Below, in pieces: positions 42,138-52,700 of a stretch of DNA of 64,000 bases. The notes under the pieces were generated by a model. It did no database searches. It was not told the origin of the DNA and saw only the letters and a program-made list of their open reading frames with translations. The stretch comes from an uncultured Eubacteriales bacterium (lineage in GTDB: Bacteria; Bacillota; Clostridia; Oscillospirales; Acutalibacteraceae): the NCBI GenBank assembly GCA_934489895.1, contig CAKSST010000001.1, forward strand, positions 124,001-188,000, read 5' to 3'. The position numbers were made by a program, and so were the translations under genes. Every line of letters begins with the position of its first letter. The first letter of the stretch is position 1.

Positions 42138-42265
42138 AAGGAAAAGTCATCTTTGAGTTAACAGCCCTGGGTGTCTCTGCTTTCCTTTCTGAAGTAACTT
42201 CATAGTAGATAAGGGCAATGGTGTCTTTAATGTTTTAAACATTTAAGCATCATTGTCTTTTTTTG
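42138..42265 (+). promoter_or_regulatory. purC leader with two ANTAR-type hairpins and a terminator
   Basis: The first element (42138-42153) lines up base for base with the glnN one: AAGGA, loop AAAGTC, then ATCTT, with a mismatched closing pair. The second is better: AGGGC (42212-42216), hexaloop AATGGT with A1 and G4, then GTCTT (42223-42227). It overlaps a long terminator stem (GGCAATG... to ...CATTGTC, 42214-42257) followed by seven T. The two hairpins start 74 nt apart, against 79 nt in the glnN leader. Confidence 0.72.
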
Positions 42266-42304
42266 TTTCATAAAGCTTTTAATAATTATTGGAGGAACAC
42301 TGAT

Positions 42305-43018
42305 ATGACAAAGAAAGAACAACTTTACGAAGGAAAAGCAAAGAAAGTATTTAAGACCGATAACGATGAGCTTTTAATAGTCTCCTATAAGGATGATGCA
42401 ACGGCATTTAACGGGCTTAAAAAAGGAACAATTGTCGGCAAGGGTGTTATCAATAATAAAATGAGCAATCTGCTCATGCAGCGCCTTGAAAAAGTCGGTA
42501 TACCCACTCATTTTGTAGAGGAACTCAGCGACCGCGACACGCTTGTTAAAAGAGTTTCCATCATACCTCTTGAGGTTATTATAAGAAATATTGCAGCAGG
42601 TTCTTTTTCAAAGAGGTACGGGGTAGCAGAAGGTGTTGCGTTTGATAACCCGACTATTGAATTCTCCTATAAAAACGATGAACTTGGTGATCCGCTGATG
42701 GATGAACACCACGCTATCGCTATGAAGTTAGTAACGCCGGAAGAAATTGAAACAATTAAAAGATATGCCTTTAGTGTTAACGAGCAGTTAAAGAATTTTT
42801 GGAAAGAGTGCGGCATAATTCTTGTCGATTTCAAATTAGAATTTGGCAAGCTAAAAGACGGATCTATTGTGCTTGCTGATGAAATCAGTCCGGATACCTG
42901 CAGACTTTGGGACAACAAAACCGGCGAGATACTTGACAAAGACCGCTTCCGCCGTGATCTCGGCGGAGTTGAAGATGCTTATTGTGAAGTTATGAAGCGC
43001 CTCACAGAGCATGTATAA
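42305..43018 (+). CDS. purC: Phosphoribosylaminoimidazole-succinocarboxamide synthase
   Basis: The protein (237 residues from ATG 42305) begins KKEQLYEGKAKKVFKT. It carries the SAICAR synthetase signatures SIIPLEVIIRN-AGSFSKRYG and LVDFKLEFGK near residue 175, and ends with DEISPDTCRLWD. It adds aspartate to CAIR in purine synthesis. GGAGGAAC precedes the ATG. A broken purB follows directly; PurB would act next on the product. The gene opens a long plus-strand run ending at 55.7 kb. Confidence 0.95.
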   Translation: MTKKEQLYEGKAKKVFKTDNDELLIVSYKDDATAFNGLKKGTIVGKGVINNKMSNLLMQRLEKVGIPTHFVEELSDRDTLVKRVSIIPLEVIIRNIAAGSFSKRYGVAEGVAFDNPTIEFSYKNDELGDPLMDEHHAIAMKLVTPEEIETIKRYAFSVNEQLKNFWKECGIILVDFKLEFGKLKDGSIVLADEISPDTCRLWDNKTGEILDKDRFRRDLGGVEDAYCEVMKRLTEHV

Positions 43019-43121
43019 CCGATGATATTAAAATTGCTAACTGTGCGATTACAGGTATTAACCGGGATAACCGAGGCAAAGTAAGAATGGTAGATTTGCT
43101 GACCGAATATTACCATGCGGC

Positions 43122-43390
43122 CGTCGCGAAAAGGAAGTACGCCATGATGTAATGGCGCATGTATATGTTTACGGACGGGTAGCCGCGTCGGCGGCAGGAA
43201 TTATTCATTTGGGCGTCTTCAGCTGCTATGTAACCGACAATGCCGATTTGATTATTTACAGAGATACTCTGCACTATTTACGTGCAGAGCTACTGAGCGT
43301 TTTAGCAAACCTTTCGTAATATGCTGAAAATATAAGTATATGCCTACGCTCGTTTATACCAATATAATTCTATGGAAGCCACAGCCGAAA
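43122..43390 (+). pseudogene. purB: Adenylosuccinate lyase remnant
   Basis: A piece of about 75 codons reads RREKEVRHDVMAHVYVYG, then IIHLGVFSCYVTDNADL and a final LLSVLANLS, the N-terminal third of PurB. After a stop, a shifted frame still shows YKYMPTL, the next PurB block. The N-terminus, the signature loop and the rest are missing. The surrounding 43019-43600 shows other short decayed reading frames that I cannot assign. A functional purB must lie elsewhere if the purine pathway is complete. Confidence 0.72.
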
Positions 43391-43604
43391 TGAACGACGG
43401 CGAAGAGTGAGATCTTACTGCACAACTTGCGGCAGATCATGCTTTTGAAATGAGTTCAGAGTATATCCATGCGCTTTATGACCCGACAAGTACGTTGTCC
43501 TCTGTCCTGAGCAGAAAACGAATTTGATAAAAAAGCAAAGCCTTCATTTGAAGGCATCAGCGGAAAACCGCAGAAACAAATCTATAATAAAAACGGTGAA
43601 CACA

Positions 43605-45137
43605 ATGGATAAAATTCTTATTTTAGACTTTGGGGGTCAATATAATCAGTTGATCGCCAGGCGAGTACGTTCGGAGCAGGTGTATGCTAAAATCATACCG
43701 TATAATAAAATCACACCCGACGAAATCAAAAAAAACTGTTATAAAGGTATAATTTTTACCGGCGGCCCCAACAGCGTATATGATGATACCTCGCCCCATT
43801 ACACTCCTGATATTCTTGATTTAGGAATCCCAGTTCTCGGCATTTGCTACGGTCATCAGCTTATGGCGCATATGGCAGGAGGGGAAATAGCTTCTGCCGA
43901 AGACAGCAGCGAATACGGAAAGACGACGGTGTTTTCCGCAGATAGTATTCTATTTGATGGTATTCCCAATGAGAGTGTTTGCTGGATGAGTCATACCGAT
44001 TATGTGAAAACACCGCCAAAGGGATTTAAAATTATTGCTCATACCGAAAAATGTCCCTGTGCCGCTATGTGTGATGAAAAAAGAAAACTGTACAGTGTTC
44101 AGTTTCATCCTGAGGTAACACATACCGTTTACGGCAAACAGATGCTTCACAATTTTATTTTTGCAGTCTGCGGCTGCAAGGCGGACTGGAAGATGGAGAA
44201 CTTTATAGAAACCTCTATAGAAAAATATAAAAGAGAGCTTGACGGGAAAAAGGTGCTTTTGGCACTTTCGGGCGGTGTGGACTCGTCAGTTGCCGCTGTT
44301 CTTTTACACAAAGCAATTGGCAATAACCTGATCTGTGTATTTGTGGATCACGGATTGCTCCGTAAAGATGAGGGCGATTTTGTTGAAAACACTTTTGGTA
44401 AGCAGTTTGGTATTAACCTGATAAGAGTCAATGCAGAAAACAGATTTTTAAATCGTCTAAAAGGTGTTATCGATCCGGAGCAAAAACGCAAAATAATAGG
44501 TGAAGAGTTTATTCGCGTGTTTGAAGACGAAGCAAAGAAACTCGGTAAAATAAATGTGTTGGTACAAGGCACCATCTATCCCGATGTTATTGAAAGCGGA
44601 AAGGGTGATTCTGCCGTTATTAAGAGCCACCACAATGTCGGCGGTTTGCCCGATGTCATTTCCTTTGATAAAATCGTAGAGCCGCTGAGGGATCTGTTCA
44701 AGGACGAAGTTCGCGAAACGGGCGCACAGCTCGGTATTCCTCACGAGCTTGTGTGGCGTCAGCCGTTTCCCGGTCCGGGACTTGCTGTTCGCATAATCGG
44801 TGAGATCACTAAAGAAAAGCTGAATCTTTTAAGAGAGGCAGATGCCATTTTCCGCGAGGAAATTGCACACTCAGGTCTTGAGAGCAGCACTAATCAGTAT
44901 TTTGCAGTACTGACCGATCTTAGGAGCGTAGGCGTTATGGGTGATGCCAGAACCTACGGATATACCATTGCCTTGCGTGCAGTAACCACCGATGATTTTA
45001 TGACGGCAGAATGGACCAGACTCCCTTATGAGGTGCTTGAAAAAGCAAGCAACCGGATTACAAACGAAATTAAGGGTATCACAAGAGTGGTATACGATAT
45101 AACTTCCAAACCTCCGGCAACGGTGGAATGGCAATAG
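43605..45137 (+). CDS. guaA: GMP synthase (glutamine-hydrolysing)
   Basis: The protein (510 residues from ATG 43605) has an N-terminal class I GATase with ILDFGGQYNQLIARRVR and the nucleophile in GICYGHQLMAHMAGG, plus QFHPEV. The ATP-pyrophosphatase domain has LALSGGVDSSVAAVLL near residue 222, and the dimerisation domain ends VYDITSKPPATVEW. It aminates XMP to GMP. The longer frame from 43524 lacks a ribosome site; ACGGTGA lies before 43605. Pseudogene scraps of purB and glmS flank it. Confidence 0.95.
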   Translation: MDKILILDFGGQYNQLIARRVRSEQVYAKIIPYNKITPDEIKKNCYKGIIFTGGPNSVYDDTSPHYTPDILDLGIPVLGICYGHQLMAHMAGGEIASAEDSSEYGKTTVFSADSILFDGIPNESVCWMSHTDYVKTPPKGFKIIAHTEKCPCAAMCDEKRKLYSVQFHPEVTHTVYGKQMLHNFIFAVCGCKADWKMENFIETSIEKYKRELDGKKVLLALSGGVDSSVAAVLLHKAIGNNLICVFVDHGLLRKDEGDFVENTFGKQFGINLIRVNAENRFLNRLKGVIDPEQKRKIIGEEFIRVFEDEAKKLGKINVLVQGTIYPDVIESGKGDSAVIKSHHNVGGLPDVISFDKIVEPLRDLFKDEVRETGAQLGIPHELVWRQPFPGPGLAVRIIGEITKEKLNLLREADAIFREEIAHSGLESSTNQYFAVLTDLRSVGVMGDARTYGYTIALRAVTTDDFMTAEWTRLPYEVLEKASNRITNEIKGITRVVYDITSKPPATVEWQ

Positions 45138-45162
45138 ATATTCAGCTTAGGAGTTCGATTGT

Positions 45163-45460
45163 ATGTGCGGAATATTCGATTACATACGATCGCAATGAGC
45201 TGCGCCGATATAGATGCTCATCCTCATGCGAGTAATGACAGCAGATTTGTGGCGGCGCTTGAAGGCATATTGAAAATGAAGAAAATTTCATATATTCACG
45301 CCGAATCTTATGCTGCAGGAGAACTTAAGCGCGGCACGGTAGCCTTGATTGAAGAGCACACGCCGGTAATTGCGCTCTGTTGTAATGATTCCGTAATGGA
45401 AAAGACTATGAGCAATACTTTTGAAGTAAAGGCAAGAGGTGCCGAAAATCGAGACGGTTT
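45163..45460 (+). pseudogene. glmS: Glucosamine-6-phosphate synthase deletion remnant
   Basis: The piece opens MCGIFDYI, the GlmS N-terminus with Cys2, and soon stops. In another frame ADIDAHPHASNDSRFVA matches the GATase region near residue 80. This joins directly to ALEGILKMKKISYIHAESYAAGELKRGT, from the C-terminal sugar isomerase domain near residue 480 of a 600-residue protein. About 400 residues are missing in between. It follows guaA and precedes pyrG, which suggests that glmS once belonged to this glutamine-dependent set. Confidence 0.72.
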
Positions 45461-45598
45461 TTACCGCGGCGTCAGTGATTGCCCTATTACAGATGCCGGC
45501 GTAATATGCTGCAAAAGAAAACGGGTGCGGCATTGATAAACTGAAAAAAATTGCAAAATCCGTTACGGTCAAATGAACGGAGAGAGGAAATGGTGAAA

Positions 45599-47212
45599 AT
45601 GACGAAATATATATTTGTTACAGGTGGCGTTGTATCGGGTCTCGGCAAGGGTATTACTGCAGCCTCTTTAGGTAGATTGTTAAAAGCGAGAGGCATTAAG
45701 GTCGCTGCTCAAAAGCTGGATCCGTACATAAATGTTGACCCGGGAACGATGAGCCCTTATCAGCATGGTGAGGTATATGTTACCGAGGACGGAGCCGAAA
45801 CCGACCTTGACCTCGGCCATTATGAGCGCTTTATTGATGAAGACCTGAACAAATATTCCAATCTCACAACCGGTAAGGTTTACTGGAATGTTCTTAATAA
45901 AGAGCGGCGCGGCGAATATCTCGGTTCTACCGTGCAGGTCATTCCTCATATCACAAACGAGATTAAGGAATTTGTTTACAGCGTGGGTAAAAAAACAAAA
46001 GCAGATGTGGTTATCACCGAAATCGGCGGCACCATCGGAGATATCGAATCCCAGCCGTTTCTTGAAGCTGTAAGACAGATATCGTTGGAACAGGGACGTG
46101 AAAACAGCCTGTTTATCCATGTAACATTAGTGCCGTTTTTAAGCGGTTCTAACGAACACAAATCCAAGCCTACTCAGCACTCGGTAAAAGAACTGCAAGG
46201 AATGGGCATCAATCCTAATATCGTTGTGCTCCGCTGTGATGAACCGCTGGAAGAGTCAATTTTCAAAAAGATTTCACTGTTCTGTAATGTTAAACCGGAC
46301 TGTGTTATAGAAAACATCACACTGCATAATCTTTATGAAGCGCCGCTGATGCTTGAAAAATCAGGCTTTTCTTCAGTGGTTTGCCGAGAACTTGGTATCA
46401 ATGCTCCAGAGCCCGACCTTACAGAATGGACGGCTATGGTAGAGCGTATCAAGGCAAGACCCAATTATGTAGATATTGGATTGGTTGGTAAGTATGTGGG
46501 ACTTCACGATGCTTATCTTTCGGTTGCGGAAGCGCTCCGCCACGCAGGATATTATCATAACACTCATATTCGTATTCATTGGATCGATTCCGAAGAGATT
46601 AATGCTGATAATATTGATGAAAAGCTCGCAGATCTTGACGGCATTTTGGTTCCCGGTGGATTCGGCAGCCGCGGTATTGACGGTATGATACTGACGGCAA
46701 AATATGCAAGAGAAAAAGAAATTCCGTATTTCGGTATCTGCCTAGGTATGCAAATTGCCGTCATCGAATATGCGAGAAATGTTATCGGTATCAAGGATGC
46801 AAACTCGGGAGAGTTTGATGAACTGTGCAAACATAAGGTCATAGATTTTATGCCCGGACAAAGCGATGATATTGATAAGGGCGGCACCCTTCGTCTTGGT
46901 GCGTATCAGTGTAATATTAAGGCGGGCACAACAATGGAGCGTTGCTATGGTACTAATTCAATCAAGGAACGCCATAGACACCGTTATGAATTCAATAACG
47001 ATTACCGTGAAGCTTACGAAAAAGCAGGGCTTACCATCAGCGGAACATCTCCTGATGGCAGACTTGTTGAAACAGTAGAACTCAGTAATCGGCCGTTTCA
47101 TGTTGGCGTTCAATATCATCCCGAATTTAAGAGCAGACCTAATAAACCTCATCCGTTGTTCAAAGGATTTATCGGAGCGGCATTTAAAAAGTCCACAGAG
47201 GACAAAGCATGA
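45599..47212 (+). CDS. pyrG: CTP synthase
   Basis: The protein (537 residues from ATG 45599) begins MTKYIFVTGGVVSGLGKG, the amidoligase P-loop. It has EIGGTIGDIESQPFLEA near residue 140, and the class I GATase nucleophile in GICLGMQIAVIEYAR with His and Glu in QYHPEF. It makes CTP from UTP with glutamine nitrogen. GAGAGG lies ten bases before 45599; an ATG at 45590 is too close to it. The stop overlaps purF in ATGA. Confidence 0.96.
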   Translation: MTKYIFVTGGVVSGLGKGITAASLGRLLKARGIKVAAQKLDPYINVDPGTMSPYQHGEVYVTEDGAETDLDLGHYERFIDEDLNKYSNLTTGKVYWNVLNKERRGEYLGSTVQVIPHITNEIKEFVYSVGKKTKADVVITEIGGTIGDIESQPFLEAVRQISLEQGRENSLFIHVTLVPFLSGSNEHKSKPTQHSVKELQGMGINPNIVVLRCDEPLEESIFKKISLFCNVKPDCVIENITLHNLYEAPLMLEKSGFSSVVCRELGINAPEPDLTEWTAMVERIKARPNYVDIGLVGKYVGLHDAYLSVAEALRHAGYYHNTHIRIHWIDSEEINADNIDEKLADLDGILVPGGFGSRGIDGMILTAKYAREKEIPYFGICLGMQIAVIEYARNVIGIKDANSGEFDELCKHKVIDFMPGQSDDIDKGGTLRLGAYQCNIKAGTTMERCYGTNSIKERHRHRYEFNNDYREAYEKAGLTISGTSPDGRLVETVELSNRPFHVGVQYHPEFKSRPNKPHPLFKGFIGAAFKKSTEDKA

Positions 47213-48624
47213 GCGTTTACGAAGAATGCGGTGTATTCGGCGTAATTTCGCCTGAAGTTTGCGATGTGGCAAGTATATCTTACTACGGTCTTTATGCACT
47301 TCAGCATAGGGGACAGGAAAGCTGCGGTATTGTTGTAAACGATGATGGCTTATTTGTATCATATAAAGATTTAGGGCTCATTAGCGAAGTTTTTTCAGAA
47401 GATGCTTTGTCACGTTTACCTAAAGGACAAATGGCGGTAGCACATACACGCTATGGTACAACCGGCGGCACAAACCGAAATAACTGCCAACCTATCGAAG
47501 TTAATCATCAAAAAGGTCGAATGGCTTTAGCACATAACGGAAATCTGTCCAATGCGGCAGAGCTTCGCGATGAGCTTGAACTGTCGGGCGCTATTTTCCA
47601 CACTACAAGCGATACCGAAACTATTGCATACATCATAACAAAAGAACGATTAAAAACACCTTCCATTGAAGATGCAGTGAGCAGTGCTATGAACATACTT
47701 GACGGTGCTTATTCTTTGGTGCTTATGTCCCCGCAAAAGCTGATTTGCGCAAGGGATCCTTACGGATTTCGTCCGCTTTGCTATGGAAAAACCCCTGACG
47801 GAATGTATGTTGTTGCTTCCGAAAGCTGTGCTGTCAAAGCAGTCGGCGGCGAGGTAATCCGTGATGTAGAGCCGGGTGAAATTTTGGTTTTCACCAAAAA
47901 CGGCGTTGTGTCGAGAAAAGAACACTGCGGTAAAAAGGATAAAAATCTTTGTATTTTCGAATATATATATTTTGCCCGTCCCGATTCGGTGATTGACGGC
48001 GTTTCGGTTCATACCGCAAGGGTCAGAGCAGGCCGTATTCTTGCAAAAACACATCCTGTGGATGCGGATATTGTTATCGGTGTGCCGGATTCGGGTATAG
48101 ATGCGGCGCTTGGTTACAGTCAGATGTCAGGTGTTCCTTACGGTATCGGTCTTATTAAAAACAAGTATATTGGCAGAACCTTTATTGCACCCGAAGACCG
48201 GCTTGATAAAGTAAAAATCAAGCTGTCTGCCATTACGGATGCTGTAAGGGGCAAACGAGTGGTGCTTATTGACGATTCCATCGTGCGCGGAACAACCAGC
48301 GGGCGTATTGTAAAATTGCTCAGAGAAGCGGGGGCAAAGGAAATTCATATGCGTATATCTTCACCGCCGTTTTTGCATCCCTGCTATTACGGTACGGATA
48401 TTGACTCGGAAGAACACTTAATTGCCTGCAAACACACAATCCCTGAAATTGCCTATATAATCGGTGCAGATTCCTTAGGATATCTGCCGGTGGAAAGTTT
48501 GCGGAAACTAACAGGAAACTGTGAGTTTTGCGACGCGTGTTTCGCCGGTAAATATCCGACAAAAATCCCGACAGATACACGAAAAAACAGATTTGAACAG
48601 CGATTATCAGATAAAAAGAAGTAA
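47209..48624 (+). CDS. purF: Amidophosphoribosyltransferase
   Basis: The 471-residue enzyme begins MSVYEECGVFG; Cys7 becomes the nucleophile after removal of the short propeptide, as in Bacillus PurF. The PRPP-binding loop is VVLIDDSIVRGTTS near residue 350. Cysteines in FLHPCYYG, LIACKHT and CEFCDACF are placed to hold the 4Fe-4S cluster of this type. It catalyses the first step of purine synthesis. It overlaps pyrG by four bases and precedes carA by ten. Confidence 0.95.
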   Translation: MSVYEECGVFGVISPEVCDVASISYYGLYALQHRGQESCGIVVNDDGLFVSYKDLGLISEVFSEDALSRLPKGQMAVAHTRYGTTGGTNRNNCQPIEVNHQKGRMALAHNGNLSNAAELRDELELSGAIFHTTSDTETIAYIITKERLKTPSIEDAVSSAMNILDGAYSLVLMSPQKLICARDPYGFRPLCYGKTPDGMYVVASESCAVKAVGGEVIRDVEPGEILVFTKNGVVSRKEHCGKKDKNLCIFEYIYFARPDSVIDGVSVHTARVRAGRILAKTHPVDADIVIGVPDSGIDAALGYSQMSGVPYGIGLIKNKYIGRTFIAPEDRLDKVKIKLSAITDAVRGKRVVLIDDSIVRGTTSGRIVKLLREAGAKEIHMRISSPPFLHPCYYGTDIDSEEHLIACKHTIPEIAYIIGADSLGYLPVESLRKLTGNCEFCDACFAGKYPTKIPTDTRKNRFEQRLSDKKK

Positions 48625-48634
48625 GGTGCCGAAA

Positions 48635-49732
48635 ATGGCAATGGATTTCAATAAAAAAATTATTTTAGAGGATGGACAAGAATATTACGGTTATGGTTTC
48701 GGCGCCGACAAATCCTCTGTTTTGGAGATTGTTTTTAATACCTCAATGGTTGGGTATCAGGAAATATTGTCCGACCCGTCATATACCTATCAGGCGGTGG
48801 TGATGACTTATCCGTTGATTGGTAATTACGGCATGGCAGACGATGATTTTGAACGTGATACACCTACAATCGGTGCAATGATTGTCCGTGAATACAATGA
48901 CGAGCCTTCAAATTTCAGAAGTGCCGCAACACTTGATGCGGTTATGAAAAAGTTCAATATTCCGGGTATTTACGGTATTGACACAAGAAAACTGAGCAGA
49001 TCTATCCGCAACTTAGGTTCCCGTAAGGTTTTAATAACCGATGCGGATATTTCGCTTGAAAAAGTGCTTGAGATTCTGGATAAAACCGCTATTCCTAAAG
49101 ATGCGGTATCTCGTGTAAGCTGCGATAAGATTATGATTTCTTATCCAGAAAAACAAAAGTATCATGTGGTAGCTATCGACTGCGGTATGAAAATGAACAT
49201 TGTACGCTCCCTGAATAAAAGAGGCTGCAAGGTTACTGTTGTGCCGTGGAATACGCCTGCAGAAAAAATTATGGATTTGGCTCCTGACGGTATCTTTATT
49301 TCCAATGGCCCCGGCGATCCCGCCGATGTTTCTGAAACCATTGATACTATAAAGAAACTCATCGGGAAAAGTCCGATATTCGGTATATGCCTCGGTCATC
49401 AGATCATCTCGCTCGCAAAAGGAGCGAAAACTTATAAGATGAAATTCGGACACCGCGGCGGGAACCATCCGGTACGAAACTTAGAAACAAATAAAATTGA
49501 AATTACTTCGCAGAATCATTCCTATGCAGTGGATATAGGCAGCATCGAAGGAACGGATTTAACCGTTACCCACATTAATCTGCTGGATAACACCGTTGAA
49601 GGCGTGAAATGCGATAAAGATAAAGTGTTCAGTGTGCAGTATCATCCCGAAAGTGCGCCCGGCCCGCAGGACAGTGCCTATCTTTTCGACCGATTTATTT
49701 CTATGATGGAAGAGGAACAAAAAAATGCCTAA
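48635..49732 (+). CDS. carA: Carbamoyl-phosphate synthase small subunit
   Basis: The protein (365 residues from ATG 48635) starts with the CPSase small-chain domain (ILEDGQEYYGYGFGA, NTSMVGYQEILSDPSY). It ends with a class I GATase whose nucleophile lies in GICLGHQIISLAKGA, with QYHPES near the end. It releases ammonia from glutamine for CarB. AAGG before 48635 supports this start; the frame is open further upstream within purF. It overlaps carB by eight bases. Confidence 0.95.
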   Translation: MAMDFNKKIILEDGQEYYGYGFGADKSSVLEIVFNTSMVGYQEILSDPSYTYQAVVMTYPLIGNYGMADDDFERDTPTIGAMIVREYNDEPSNFRSAATLDAVMKKFNIPGIYGIDTRKLSRSIRNLGSRKVLITDADISLEKVLEILDKTAIPKDAVSRVSCDKIMISYPEKQKYHVVAIDCGMKMNIVRSLNKRGCKVTVVPWNTPAEKIMDLAPDGIFISNGPGDPADVSETIDTIKKLIGKSPIFGICLGHQIISLAKGAKTYKMKFGHRGGNHPVRNLETNKIEITSQNHSYAVDIGSIEGTDLTVTHINLLDNTVEGVKCDKDKVFSVQYHPESAPGPQDSAYLFDRFISMMEEEQKNA

Positions 49733-52700
49733 GAGAACAGATATTAAAAGAGTGCTTGTCATCGGTTCCGGTCCCATCGTTATCGGTCAGGCTGCGGAAT
49801 TTGATTATGCCGGAACACAGGCTTGCCTGGCATTAAAAGAAGAAGGCTATGAGGTAATTCTTTGTAATTCCAACCCTGCTACCATTATGACTGATACCTC
49901 CATTGCAGATAAAGTGTATATGGAACCGCTGACCTTGGAATATATTGCAAAAATTATCCGCTATGAGCGTCCCGATGCCATTCTTCCCGGTATCGGCGGA
50001 CAGACAGGACTCAATCTTGCGATGCAGCTTGAAAGAAAAGGTATTCTTGCTGAGTGCCATGTTGAGCTTCTCGGTACAAAGAGCAGCAGTATAGAGCGAG
50101 CGGAAGACCGTGAGATGTTCAAGGAGCTCTGCAAGAGTCTCGGAGAGCCTGTACTTCCTTCCGATATTGCAAGCTCGATAGAGGAAGGCTTGGCAGCAGC
50201 ACAGAAAATCGGTTATCCTGTTGTTCTTCGCCCTGCATTTACCTTAGGCGGAACCGGCGGCGGTTTTGCTAACAATGAGGCTGAATGTCTGCAACTTATG
50301 AAAAACGCCCTTTCTCTCTCTCCTGTAAGTCAGGTGCTTATCGAGAAGAGCATCAAGGGCTATAAAGAAATCGAATATGAAGTTATATGTGATTCAAACG
50401 ATACAGCAATCACAATTTGTAATATGGAAAACCTCGATCCTGTCGGAATTCATACCGGTGACTCTATCGTGGTGTGCCCTTCGCAGACACTTACCAACAA
50501 AGAATATAATATGCTTCGTGACAGCGCACTGAAAATTATCCGTGCGCTCAAAATTGAAGGCGGATGCAACGTGCAGTTTGCACTCGATCCAAACTCGTTT
50601 CAGTATTATCTTATTGAAGTAAATCCGCGTGTATCCCGTTCTTCGGCATTAGCCTCAAAAGCAAGCGGATATCCGATTGCCCGTGTTTCTGCAAAAATAG
50701 GTGTAGGTATGACGCTGGATGAAATCCGTATTGCTAACACGCCGGCCGCCTTTGAACCGACACTTGACTATGTGGTTACCAAAATGCCGCGTTTTCCGTT
50801 TGATAAATTTGCAGATACCGATAACTCGCTCTCTACGCAAATGAAAGCGACGGGTGAAGTCATGAGCATCGGCAGAACAGTAGAAGAAAGCCTGCTGAAA
50901 GCTATTCGTTCTCTTGAAGTCGGCCTTTACCATCTGCATCACAGAAAGTTTGACGGAATGACCCGTGAGGAACTGATGGAATATATAAAAATTGGCACCG
51001 ATGACCGTATTTACGCCATTGCTCAGCTTTTGCGTCTTGGCTCAAGTATTGACAGCATTACTGAAGCAACAGCTATTGACCGCTTCTTTATTCGAAAACT
51101 GCGTAATATTGTAGCGGAAGAAAAAGAAATTAAGTCAAGTATCGGTGATATGCAGGTTTTAAAGACAGCAAAGAAGATGGGATTTTCGGACAAAGCAATC
51201 GCTGAGTTTTGGAATATGAATGAAGCAGAAATTTTTGATCTTCGAAAGGAAAACGGAATCCTTCCTGTTTATAAAATGATTGACACCTGTGCTTCGGAAT
51301 TTGACAGCTATATTCCGTATTTTTATTCTACCTATGAGGATGAAAATGAATCGGTAATTTCAGAAAAAAAGAAAGTTATCGTACTCGGTTCCGGTCCTAT
51401 CCGTATAGGTCAGGGTGTAGAATTTGATTATTCCACTGTTCATGCCGTTCAGACCATCAAGGCATCGGGATATGAAGCTATCATTATTAATAACAACCCC
51501 GAAACCGTTTCCACCGACTACACCTGCTCTGACAAACTTTATTTTGAGCCGCTGTGTGTGGAAGATGTTATGAATATCATTGATATGGAGAAGCCTGAAG
51601 GTGTTATCGCAACGCTCGGCGGTCAGACCGCTATTAATCTTGCAGAACCGCTGAAAGCTCGCGGTGTTAAAATTATCGGCACCGATTGTGATGCTATTGA
51701 GCGTGCTGAAAACCGTGATGCCTTTGAGAAGTTGTTATCCTCTTTATGTATTCCGCAGCCAAAGGGTCAGGCAGTAACAAGCATTGAAGCAGGTATTAAA
51801 GCCGCAGAAGAAATCGGTTATCCTGTTCTTGTCCGTCCCAGCTTTGTGCTTGGCGGCAGAGCCATGCAGATTGTCGCTAACCGAGAAGCACTCTGTAATT
51901 ATCTGAAAACTGCCGTAGCAATCGGTAAGGATAAGCCCGTACTTGTTGATAAATATATCCGTGGCAAAGAAGTTGAGGTGGATGCTGTCTGTGACGGTGT
52001 TCATGTGTTTGTACCCGGTATCATGGAACTTGTGGAAAGAACAGGTGTGCATTCCGGTGACTCTATCAGCGTATATCCTGCCTTCAGCCTTTCGGATAAG
52101 GTAAAAAATACTATACTTGACTATACCAAAAAATTGGGTCTTGGTATTGGTATTATCGGTCTTTTCAATATTCAGTTTATCGTAGATGAACACGATGATG
52201 TCTATATAATTGAGGTCAACCCCCGTTCTTCCAGAACGGTGCCGTTTCTCTCAAAAGCCACCGGTTACAGTCTTGCGGATATTGCCACCCGTTGCAGCCT
52301 CGGTATATCCTTGCCGGAACAAGGTATTTTTAATATCTTTCCTAGAGAAAAAAACCGCTATTACGTAAAAGTACCTGCTTTTTCTTTCTCGAAGCTTAGC
52401 GGTATGGATGCTTATCTTTCTCCAGAAATGAAGTCCACCGGCGAAGCCATCGGTTATGATAAAAAGCTGCACCGTGCTGTTTATAATGCGATGGTAGCCT
52501 CCGGTCTTAAGCTTCGCAATTACGGAACAGTAGTTGTCAGCGTTGCAGATGAGGATAAGGAAGAAACTCTGCCTCTTGTTCGCCGTTTTTACAATATGGG
52601 TTTCAATATTGAGGCAACAACCGTTACGGGTGAATTCTTAAAGGCAAACGGTATCCGTACCCGTATTCGCCATAAGCCAAGTGAAGGAAGCCAAGAAATT

